Assembly: GCA_026954325.1 (NCBI GenBank)
Contig: JAIXKK010000099.1
Span: forward strand, 1 to 39,802
Reading direction: 5' to 3'
Length of the DNA stretch: 39,802 bases
DNA from: Bryobacterales bacterium
Lineage (GTDB): Bacteria; Acidobacteriota; Terriglobia; Bryobacterales; Bryobacteraceae
Under the pieces are notes generated by a model that saw nothing but the letters and a program-made list of their open reading frames with translations, was not told the DNA's origin and made no database searches. The position numbers and the translations under genes are program-made. This document shows, piece after piece, positions 33,190-39,802 of the stretch. Within the stretch, counting starts at the first letter, position 1. Each line of letters begins with the position of its first letter.

Positions 33190-34413
33190 CTAATCGGCCC
33201 TCAGCGCCACCACCGGATCCAGCCGCGAAGCCTGCATCGCCGGGTAGATTCCGAAGAACAATCCAATCGCCGTGCTCATGAACAGCCCGAACAGCACCAC
33301 CCACGTCTCCACCTGCGTCGGAAACGACGTCACGGTCCGCACCAGAAATGCGAAAAGAAACCCCGCCCCAATCCCAACTCCCCCGCCGATCAGGCATTGC
33401 AACAGGCTCTCCGCCAGAAACTGCCGTAGAATGTCCGTCTCCGTCGCCCCCATCGCCCTCCGGATTCCGATCTCCTTCTTCCGCTCCGTCACGCTCACCA
33501 GCATCACGTTCATGATCACGATTCCGCCCACCATCGCCGAAATCGCGCTCACCATCAGAAACACCGCGAAAAACGCCGCGCTGATGCTCTGCCACAGCGA
33601 AATGTAACTCTCCTTGGTGGCAAGGAAGAAATTGTCCTCCCCGCCCGGAGACACGTGCCGCAACATTCGCAGCGCCTGCTTCACCTCGTCCTGGGCCTGC
33701 TCGAATTGCACGCCCCCGCCTGCCTTCACGTTGATGGTTACGCTCGAACGCCGCCCGTTGATGCGCAGAAACGTCTGCATCGGCAGAATCAGGTATTTAT
33801 CCTGATCCTGCCCCAGCAGCGATCCGATCTTCTCAAACACCCCGATCACCAGGCAGTCAATGTTCGATACGTGAATGCTCCGCCCCAGCGGATCCACGCC
33901 CGGAAAAAACTGCTCCCGCACCGTGTCCCCGATCAGGCACACCGGCGATGCCCGCTGGTCCTCCGCCGCCGTGAAATAACGCCCCAACTCCACCGTCCGC
34001 GTGTCGATCAGGTACATGTTCGCCGTGTGCCCGATGATGTTCACATCGCTCAACTCCTGGTCCCCGTGCCGCGCATGGCCCGTCGCCGAAGCCGATGCCC
34101 CCACCATCTCGCAATGCCGGCATTTCTCCGCCACCGCCGCCACCTGCTCCACCTCGATCTTGCGGTACTTAAGCGACTTCATGATCAGGTTGAAGTCCGT
34201 CACCGTGAACGGTGTCCGCGCCACCTGAAACACGTTCGTCCCCAGGTTCGCCACCTTCGTCTCCACATACCGGTTCGCCCCCTGCACCAGCGTCATCACC
34301 GCGATCAGCGTCGACACCCCCATCGTCAGCCCAAGTATCGTCAGCGCCGCGCGCAGACGGTACACCTTCAGCGCCGACACTGATTGCGCCAGAATGTCCC
34401 GGGAAGCGATCAA
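33190..34413 (-). CDS. MacB-like FtsX-family permease
   Basis: A 407-residue permease of the same layout as its downstream neighbour: a first helix region around residues 15-45 (LRAALTILGLTMGVSTLIAV), a periplasmic domain, and a C-terminal triple helix with 'GGIVIMNVMLVSVTERKKEIGIRRAMGA'. No ATG lies before the first helix, so the start is uncertain. TTG at 34413 is the best candidate, since longer versions run into the ADOP gene. No ATPase or MacA-type adaptor is in the window. Together with the next permease it probably forms a heterodimer with an ATPase coded elsewhere. Substrate unknown. Confidence 0.85.
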   Translation of the reverse strand: MIASRDILAQSVSALKVYRLRAALTILGLTMGVSTLIAVMTLVQGANRYVETKVANLGTNVFQVARTPFTVTDFNLIMKSLKYRKIEVEQVAAVAEKCRHCEMVGASASATGHARHGDQELSDVNIIGHTANMYLIDTRTVELGRYFTAAEDQRASPVCLIGDTVREQFFPGVDPLGRSIHVSNIDCLVIGVFEKIGSLLGQDQDKYLILPMQTFLRINGRRSSVTINVKAGGGVQFEQAQDEVKQALRMLRHVSPGGEDNFFLATKESYISLWQSISAAFFAVFLMVSAISAMVGGIVIMNVMLVSVTERKKEIGIRRAMGATETDILRQFLAESLLQCLIGGGVGIGAGFLFAFLVRTVTSFPTQVETWVVLFGLFMSTAIGLFFGIYPAMQASRLDPVVALRAD

Positions 34414-34483
34414 TCCTACAGGATAGCTCGCCCTATCGCGCAGCCAAGACGCAGAAAGAAAACCATTCGGAAATAGCTTTTCC

Positions 34484-36874
34484 TTACTCCTCCCGTAGCG
34501 CCTCCACCGGAGACGCCCCCATCGCCCGCCGCGCCGGTATCCATGCCGCCGCCATCGTGATTCCACAAACACACCCCACCACTGCCGCATAAGTCATCGC
34601 ATCCGCCGCCGCCACTCCGAACAACATGGTCTTCACCACCCCGTGAAATGCGAACGACAGCGCCACCCCTACCGCTACCCCCGCCACCGCGAGCCCCATC
34701 GTCTCACCCAATACCAGCCGCAACACATCCCAAGGCTCCGCCCCTAAAGCCATTCGCAATCCGAACTCCGCCTTCCGCTGCGTCACCAAATAACTCACCA
34801 CCCCATACACCCCAGCCATCGCCAGCAGCAGCGCCAGTCCCGCGAATGCTCCCACCAGCAGCGTGCGGAAGCGCGGCGTCGCCACCGACCCCGCCACCAT
34901 CTCCTCGAGCGTCGTGAACTTCACCGCCACCTCCGGATTCCATTCCCGCGCCCTGCTCCGCACCGCCCCAATCAGCGCCCCCGGCGGCCCCGACGTCCGC
35001 ACCACCACCTGCACCTCGTTCGCGTGGTAAGGATGCTGCGCCAGCGGCATGTACAACTCCGGCCCCGGCCGCGATGCCGGCGATTCCTGCCGCACATCCC
35101 CCACTACACCCACCACCGTCATCCACTTCGGCGAATCAAGCCCGCACTGAATTCGCCGCCCGATCGGATCCTCATCCGGAAACACCTGCTTCACCAGGCT
35201 CTCACTCACAATGGCCACAAACGGCGTGTCCCATTGGTCCCGCTCGCCGAACTCCCGCCCCCGCAGTAACGGAATCCCCATCGCCGAAAAATACTTCGGG
35301 CTCGCCAGCCGGAACCCCGCCTCAGGCAACTTCTGTCCAGCCTCGAAACGATGCTTGCCCTCCACCGCGTACGCTCCATTCGACCCGTACCGCCCCGCTG
35401 GAAGCCCCATCGCCGCCGCTGCCGCCTTCACTCCCGGAATCGTTTCCAGCCGCGAGAGCAGTTCCTCGAACCGCTTCGCCGCCGCTATGTAGCCTTCCAA
35501 TCCCTTTGCCGGAGCGTGGGCATACATTACCAGCATCCCTTCCGGCCGATAGCCCAACTCCGCCGTCCGCAGTTGGAAGAACGACCGCATCAGCAGCCCC
35601 GCCCCAATCGCCAGCACCACCGCCAGCGCCACCTCGGCAACCACCAGCGCCTTCCGCACTCCGTTTCCCCTGCCTCCCACCAAACCACGCCCGCCCCCCT
35701 GCTTGAGCGCTTCCTGAATGTCCATCCGCCCCGCCTGAACCGCCGGAGCCAGGCCGAACAACAGGCTTGCCCCTACCGACACCACCAACGTGAACAGCAG
35801 CACCGCGGGACTCACCTCCACTTCCGACATCCGCGGAAGGTTCGGCGCCAGCCGCAACAGTCCGTCCAGCGACAGCCACGCCAGCGCCGCCCCCGCCGCG
35901 CCGCCCGTCAGCCCCAGCAACAGGTTCTCCACGAATAGTTGCCTCGCGATCCGCCGCCGCCCCGCCCCCAGCGCCGCCCGCACCGCGAACTCCCTGCCCC
36001 GCGCCGCCGCCCGCGCCAGCAGCAGATTCGCCACATTCGCGCACGCAATCAGCAGCACCAGCGATACCGCGCCCAGCAAAAAGTACAGCATCGTCCGTAC
36101 CGGACCCACCAACTGCTCCCGCAGCGGCATCACCCCGAACGTCTTGTCCCGGTTCGAAGCGGGGAACGCTGCCCGCAGCCGCGCCCCGATCGTCTCCATC
36201 CGCACCTGCGCCAAGGCAAGCGTCACGCCCTCTTTCAGCTTCGCCACCGCCCTGTAGTTGTACGCCGTCCGGTTCAGGCTTTCCGGGGTGAACGTATCGC
36301 AGATCCAAACCTCCGTGGGCTGCGGATATTGCAGTCCCCCCGCCACCACGCCTACCACCTCCAGATCCCAACTCTCCACGTGAATCCGCTTGCCCAGGGC
36401 AGCCGCGCCGCCGCCCAGATTCCGGTTCGCAAACGAGGCGCTTACCACCGCCGCCCTGTGCGCTTCCCCGTCCTGAAACAACCGTCCGTACACCGGCATT
36501 ACTCCGAACACCCGGAAGAAGCCGCTGTTTACCAGGTACACTCCTGTGAACTCCGCTTTCTCGCGAAGTTGCACGCCCATCTCTCCGCCGCGAAACACGC
36601 TGAACGCCTCAAAAATCCGGTTTGCGCCCCGTAAATCCACCAGGTCGCCCCCGGTCACTCGCGGCATTGCCCGTCCCTGCTCCGGAAACCTCGTCTCGAA
36701 CGTCACAATCCGGTTCGCATCCGCATACCGCGGCGGCTCCAGCAAGACCCCGTTCACCACGCTGAAAATTGCCGTGTTCGCCCCTATTCCCAGACCCAGC
36801 GTCATCACCGCCACCGCCGTGAACCCCGGATTCTTGCGCATCACCCGCGCCGCTTGCCGTACGTCCTGCCACAT
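34484..36874 (-). CDS. ADOP-type ABC transporter permease (duplicated FtsX/MacB)
   Basis: A 796-residue permease made of two FtsX/MacB units, the 'acidobacterial duplicated orphan permease' type. It opens with MWQDVRQAARVMRKNPGFTA and a first helix (GLGIGANTAIFSVVNGVLL at about 28-46). It contains two periplasmic domains and two triple-helix blocks, with ISLVLLIACANVANLLLARA-like and EFALR-like motifs, and ends in ASPVEALREE. Such proteins are abundant in Acidobacteriota and their substrates are unknown. ATG at 36874 has an AAGGGG ribosome-binding site. The start at 36994 would add a cysteine-rich, unconserved leader. First gene of the minus-strand cluster that ends with folP. Confidence 0.92.
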   Translation of the reverse strand: MWQDVRQAARVMRKNPGFTAVAVMTLGLGIGANTAIFSVVNGVLLEPPRYADANRIVTFETRFPEQGRAMPRVTGGDLVDLRGANRIFEAFSVFRGGEMGVQLREKAEFTGVYLVNSGFFRVFGVMPVYGRLFQDGEAHRAAVVSASFANRNLGGGAAALGKRIHVESWDLEVVGVVAGGLQYPQPTEVWICDTFTPESLNRTAYNYRAVAKLKEGVTLALAQVRMETIGARLRAAFPASNRDKTFGVMPLREQLVGPVRTMLYFLLGAVSLVLLIACANVANLLLARAAARGREFAVRAALGAGRRRIARQLFVENLLLGLTGGAAGAALAWLSLDGLLRLAPNLPRMSEVEVSPAVLLFTLVVSVGASLLFGLAPAVQAGRMDIQEALKQGGGRGLVGGRGNGVRKALVVAEVALAVVLAIGAGLLMRSFFQLRTAELGYRPEGMLVMYAHAPAKGLEGYIAAAKRFEELLSRLETIPGVKAAAAAMGLPAGRYGSNGAYAVEGKHRFEAGQKLPEAGFRLASPKYFSAMGIPLLRGREFGERDQWDTPFVAIVSESLVKQVFPDEDPIGRRIQCGLDSPKWMTVVGVVGDVRQESPASRPGPELYMPLAQHPYHANEVQVVVRTSGPPGALIGAVRSRAREWNPEVAVKFTTLEEMVAGSVATPRFRTLLVGAFAGLALLLAMAGVYGVVSYLVTQRKAEFGLRMALGAEPWDVLRLVLGETMGLAVAGVAVGVALSFAFHGVVKTMLFGVAAADAMTYAAVVGCVCGITMAAAWIPARRAMGASPVEALREE

Positions 36875-37061
36875 AGCCCCTTCCCGATGCAATCGAAGGG
36901 CCAGCCACTTCTCGACAATTTTCAATGAGCATGTTCCCCGCCGCCCTCCGCACTGTCCGCATTCGAGACACCGGCATGCCGCTACCGGACACACCCCCTG
37001 CTCAGGCTATTGCCTTCCGCCCCGGAGACGCGGCATCATCCCATCCAAGGAATCACCACGT

Positions 37062-37661
37062 ATGAGCGAAATCGAAGAAGCTGTCAAAGAGTCGATCGAA
37101 GGCAAAGCCGAATGGCCCCTCAACTCCTGGATCGCCGCCTGTGTCGCCCTCGTCGCCACCATCATGGCCATCGGCAACATCAAAGACGGCAACATTGTCC
37201 AGAACATGGCACAGGCCCAATCGCGCGGCGTCGATTCCTGGAGCTACTACCAGGCCAAGAGCCTCAAACAACTCATGGCCGAAAATGCCGCCGAGCAACT
37301 CCGCACCCACGTCGCAGTCAACCCATCCATCCCCGCTGCCCTCCGCGACGGCCTTGAAAAACGCATCGCCCGCTACGATGCCGAAGCCCGCCGCTACGAC
37401 AAGGAAAAGGAGGACATCAAAAAACAGGCCGAAGGTTACCAGAAAGAATACGACCAGCTCAACGTCTTCGATGATCAGTTCGACATGGCCGAAGCCTGCC
37501 TCACCATCTCCATCGCCCTCTTTGGAGTCACCGCCCTCACGCGCAAACGCTGGTTGTTCGTCTTCGCCGCCGCCCTCGCCTCCACCGGAGCCGCCCTCAG
37601 CCTCGCCGGATTTCTCCACCTCCGGCTCCACCCCGAATGGCTCGCCCGCCTGCTTAGCTGA
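37062..37661 (+). CDS. DUF4337-family membrane protein
   Basis: A 199-residue protein with an N-terminal membrane helix (about 24-42, SWIAACVALVATIMAIGNI), a coiled-coil central part (about 75-145, very rich in charged residues), and two C-terminal helices (about 150-195). The GVDSWSYYQAKSLKQ block is the hallmark of DUF4337. Function is unknown. ATG at 37062 follows a weak ribosome-binding site (AAGGAAT). It is divergent from the ADOP permease, with 187 bases between starts. Confidence 0.85.
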   Translation: MSEIEEAVKESIEGKAEWPLNSWIAACVALVATIMAIGNIKDGNIVQNMAQAQSRGVDSWSYYQAKSLKQLMAENAAEQLRTHVAVNPSIPAALRDGLEKRIARYDAEARRYDKEKEDIKKQAEGYQKEYDQLNVFDDQFDMAEACLTISIALFGVTALTRKRWLFVFAAALASTGAALSLAGFLHLRLHPEWLARLLS

Positions 37662-37950
37662 CCGCCACCGGTAACGCCCCTCGCGTCGGACGGAAATCCG
37701 GAGGGCTGTCCATCATTCTTTCGCATGAATGCCCGTTCAGATATCGAAAATTGAGGGGCGGTTAACCATCTGGATAGATTTTCTCGCCGGCAGCAGTTTG
37801 CCGGGAACTCAACGAGAGATACAAGCTCCTTCTTTTCTTTATTTTAGCTGGATTGCACGCCGGCCGCCCCCTTTTGGCGGTCACGGTGCATTTCCTAAAG
37901 CCGTCCAAAGGCCGGAAACAAGGCCACAAAAGAAATGGAGGATCCAAGAA

Positions 37951-38346
37951 ATGTTCACCAAGCTGCTTTTCACTTTGGCGACCGCGTTGGTTGCCACAAC
38001 GGCCTACGCACAGAAAGCCACAGCCGATATTCCATTCCCATTCTCCGTTGGCAAGACAGTGTTGCCTGCCGGGAGCTACACCTTCGACACCGATGCCGCA
38101 CCCAGCGTTCTGCGGGTCCGCTCACACGACTGGAAGAACGCTGTGATGATCATCACCAACAGGGTCGATCCCGCCAAGAACCGGAATGCGGCCAAGGTGG
38201 TCTTCAACCGTTACGGCAACACGTTTTTCCTCTCGCGCGTCCTGTACCAGGGGGCAGGCGGGCGTGAACTGATGAAGTCGCCGCGGGAGAAAGAATTGGC
38301 GGCCGCCACACCCGGGAAGAGAGAAGTGTTCCTCGCTATCAAGTGA
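37951..38346 (+). CDS. Small secreted protein of an Acidobacteriota-typical family
   Basis: A 131-residue exported protein. Signal peptide MFTKLLFTLATALVATTAYAQ, then a compact beta-rich domain: ADIPFPFSVGKTVLPAGSYT, followed by VLRVRSHDWKNAVMIITNRV, VVFNRYGNTFFLSRVLYQG and a closing 'GRELMKSPREKELAA'. I know this pattern as a repeated, unnamed family in acidobacterial genomes, with no experimental role. ATG at 37951 is preceded by a good GGAGG ribosome-binding site at about 37937-37941. The 289 bases upstream contain an AT-rich stretch (37821-37850) but no clear promoter. A hairpin follows the stop. Confidence 0.8.
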   Translation: MFTKLLFTLATALVATTAYAQKATADIPFPFSVGKTVLPAGSYTFDTDAAPSVLRVRSHDWKNAVMIITNRVDPAKNRNAAKVVFNRYGNTFFLSRVLYQGAGGRELMKSPREKELAAATPGKREVFLAIK

Positions 38347-38357
38347 ACACCGCCTCG

Positions 38358-38381
38358 GGGGCAGAGATTCCTTTCTGCCCC
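38358..38381 (+). terminator. Hairpin after the small secreted protein gene
   Basis: A perfect eight-base stem, GGGGCAGA (38358-38365) with TCTGCCCC (38374-38381) and an eight-base loop, lies 11 bases after the stop at 38346. It is followed by pyrimidine-rich sequence (TTCCTGCCCTTCCC), not a clean T-run, so it is a likely but imperfect intrinsic terminator. Confidence 0.6.
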
Positions 38382-38419
38382 TTCCTGCCCTTCCCTCCCC
38401 CGATGGAGGCGCGACTCTA

Positions 38420-38440
38420 AGAGCCTGGAACGAAATCAAC
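38420..38440 (+). repeat. Left terminal inverted repeat of the insertion sequence
   Basis: Reads AGAGCCTGGAACGAAATC at its start and pairs with the right repeat at 39681-39700. The run CTGGAACGAAAT is shared exactly; the ends differ at one or two positions. Confidence 0.75.
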
Positions 38441-38441
38441 T

Positions 38442-39644
38442 TTACGATTTGGTGGGCCGAGGACAGAGGTCGTAGTTCCATTCTCCGTGGAAAGTATGAC
38501 GCCGCAGCGAGAGCGCTTCAATTTGCGCATCGGTGACCTCAACGCCGGTGGGGTAAGATGCAGGGTCCAGTTCTGCGCGGACGCGCAGGCCTTTTCGAGT
38601 TGTTGTCGCGGCGATGAGTTCGACCACGACCTCGTGGCTGGTCAGGGGGCGTCCCCGCCAGTTCATGCTGATGTGGGAGAACAGGCGGTGCTCGATCTTG
38701 TTCCACTTGCTGGTGCCGGGAGGCAAGTGACAGACCGTCACGGTCAGCCCTGTTTCGTCAGCAAAGCGCTGCAGTTCGACCTTCCACAACCGCAACCTGT
38801 AGCCGTTGCTGCCGCCGCCATCGGCGCAGATCAGCAGTTGCGCCGCGCCGGGATACATGGTGCTGCCCATCGCCATCCACCAGCGCCGTATGCTGGCCAC
38901 CGCGAAACTGGCCGTGTCGTGGTCACGGCCGACAGTGACCCAGCCCAGGTTCCTCCCCACGTCGTAAATTCCGTGAGGAATCCCTTTCTCCTTGCCGAAA
39001 TCGTGAACCTGGACAGGCTCGGGATCGCCTTTGGGTTGCCATTCGGACCCGCCGTTCTTGTAGTCGATCAACTCTTTCTTCTTGCTGTCCACACTGATGA
39101 CGGGCCGTTGGCGCTCCAAGCGGTTGCGGACCTGCTCGTTCAAATAACGAAACTGAGCATCCCGATCCGGATGACTACTCCCTTCTTTGGTCTTGATGTT
39201 AGCCTGCAGGCTATAACCCATCGATGCCAATAGTTCGCCGACCAGGCGATGGCTAATCGGGTGTCCCCCATCCCGCAAGGCATCGGCCAGTTGACGTGTA
39301 CTCTTGCAGGTCCAGCGAAGCGGCGACATCGGATCGCCACGCGTGTCCGGATCAACCAGCCGATCCAGTTCCCCCAGGATTTGCGGATCGCGCACGGCCA
39401 AGGGCTTGCGCCCGGCGCCAGACTTGCGGGAATGCCCCAGCGGTACACCTGGCTTGCGCTGTCTCAACTCGCCGAGGCCTTTGTGGATGCTCGGGCGGCT
39501 CATGCCAGTCGCACGGGCCACCGCCGTGATTCCTCCACGCCCGAGAGACCGGGCTTCCACGGCCGCCGCGATCCGCCGTTGTCTCTCGTCGAGGTAGCCA
39601 AACAGAGTCGTGAACTTCTGTTTCAAACGTTCTTGAAACTCCAT
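38442..39644 (-). CDS. ISAzo13-family DDE transposase
   Basis: A 400-residue transposase. The N-terminal helix-turn-helix part (about 35-60) is followed by a DDE catalytic core: D186 in ISVDSKKKE, D275 in LICADGGGSNG, and E318 in WNKIEHRLFSHI. The CHLPPGTSKWNKIEHRLF block (near 305-322) is diagnostic for the ISAzo13 group. No frameshift or stop is seen. ATG at 39644 is preferred to one six codons upstream. The stop lies 2-4 bases inside the left inverted repeat. Confidence 0.92.
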   Translation of the reverse strand: MEFQERLKQKFTTLFGYLDERQRRIAAAVEARSLGRGGITAVARATGMSRPSIHKGLGELRQRKPGVPLGHSRKSGAGRKPLAVRDPQILGELDRLVDPDTRGDPMSPLRWTCKSTRQLADALRDGGHPISHRLVGELLASMGYSLQANIKTKEGSSHPDRDAQFRYLNEQVRNRLERQRPVISVDSKKKELIDYKNGGSEWQPKGDPEPVQVHDFGKEKGIPHGIYDVGRNLGWVTVGRDHDTASFAVASIRRWWMAMGSTMYPGAAQLLICADGGGSNGYRLRLWKVELQRFADETGLTVTVCHLPPGTSKWNKIEHRLFSHISMNWRGRPLTSHEVVVELIAATTTRKGLRVRAELDPASYPTGVEVTDAQIEALSLRRHTFHGEWNYDLCPRPTKS

Positions 39645-39680
39645 GTATCCATCATCGGACAAGGACGCTCACATGTACAT

Positions 39681-39700
39681 GTTATTTCGTTCCAGTCTCT
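39681..39700 (-). repeat. Right terminal inverted repeat of the insertion sequence
   Basis: Reverse complement reads AGAGACTGGAACGAAATA, matching the left end except at one internal base and the inner edge. Confidence 0.75.
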
Positions 39701-39736
39701 ACGAAAGCGCGGGAAGCCTGTTGGGGTGTGCGTCTT

Positions 39737-39798
39737 AAAAGTGACAACTATTGAGTTTCGCATAATAGAGTGACTGAATATCGCGTTTTATAGTGACA
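39737..39798 (+). repeat. Three spaced AGTGAC repeats at the window edge, possible IS end
   Basis: AGTGAC occurs at 39740-39745, 39769-39774 and 39792-39797, each preceded by an AT-rich run (AAA, ATAG, TAT). Multiple spaced terminal repeats of this kind are typical of IS21-type elements, so the last 60-odd bases could be the outer end of another insertion sequence that continues beyond the window. The evidence is only the repeat pattern. Confidence 0.35.
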
Positions 39799-39802
39799 CA
39801 CC

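Larger units (their letters stand above)
38420..39700. mobile_element. ISAzo13-type insertion sequence
   Basis: A 1,281-base element with one transposase gene on the minus strand and imperfect terminal inverted repeats of about 20 bases: left AGAGCCTGGAACGAAATC (38420-38437), right, read inward, AGAGACTGGAACGAAATA (39700-39683). The core CTGGAACGAAAT is identical at both ends. The length suits the family. I could not confirm a target-site duplication. The transposase frame is intact, so the element may still be mobile. Confidence 0.85.

Noticed and set aside
36875..36994. Extended start of the ADOP permease.
   Set aside because: The extra 40 residues are cysteine-rich and unlike the family; the ATG at 36874 matches the usual MWQDVRQA-type start.
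37821..37850. An AT-rich stretch upstream of the small secreted protein as a promoter.
   Set aside because: No -35/-10 pair with normal spacing could be found, so it is not listed as a promoter.
38411..39705. A target-site duplication flanking the insertion sequence.
   Set aside because: The bases outside the repeats (CTCTA at the left, ACGAA at the right) do not form a convincing direct repeat.

Overview
The window looks like a chromosome segment from a high-GC member of the Acidobacteriota, probably of the Bryobacter/Solibacter type. This is inferred from gene content, because there is no rRNA gene to anchor it. The markers are an Oar-like TonB-dependent receptor with an N-terminal carboxypeptidase-regulatory domain, an 'acidobacterial duplicated' (ADOP-type) FtsX permease beside MacB-like permeases, a BlaI/M56 regulator pair with a GWxTD tail, many secreted hydrolases, and a small secreted protein family common in that phylum. 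No tRNA, rRNA or CRISPR array was seen.

Layout. 1-3.0 kb (minus): the start of a glyoxalase/VOC protein, an S10-type serine peptidase and an MgtC/DUF4010 membrane protein. 3.0-6.7 kb (plus): a tightly coupled operon of TldE/PmbA, an FxLYD protein, a receiver domain read straight into a secreted-type protein, and a YggU/DUF167 protein. 6.7-9.5 kb: a blaI gene followed by the collapsed remains of its M56 partner, divergent from an aldo/keto reductase and a UvrC-like gene; the 80-bp divergent region holds two palindromes placed on the two promoters. 9.5-15.7 kb: a TPR protein (minus), a sulfatase and a frameshifted TonB receptor (plus). 15.8-17.2 kb: a secreted charged protein and a lone ABC ATPase. 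17.2-24.6 kb (minus): a coupled trio (beta-propeller, DUF1835, CocE-type hydrolase), a zinc-ribbon membrane protein and RNase R. 24.65-26.2 kb (plus): adenosine-specific kinase and an NAD-dependent epimerase. 26.2-28.9 kb: a secreted esterase, a decayed Gfo/Idh/MocA oxidoreductase, an FtsB/DivIC-like protein and cutA. 28.9-30.2 kb: an MFS transporter. 30.2-36.9 kb (minus): ADOP permease, two MacB-like permeases, folP and a predicted winged-helix protein. 37.1-38.3 kb: a DUF4337 protein and a small secreted protein. 38.42-39.70 kb: an ISAzo13-type insertion sequence with visible inverted repeats, followed by a repeat-rich tail that may be the end of another element.

Most genes are ordinary for a soil acidobacterium that scavenges peptides and polymers. 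The parts that stand out are the receiver/secreted fusion, the BlaI control region with its partner gene deleted to two stubs, the UvrC-like protein that keeps the iron-sulfur cysteines but not a normal GIY-YIG signature, and several gene relics. No complete new defence or biosynthetic system was found.
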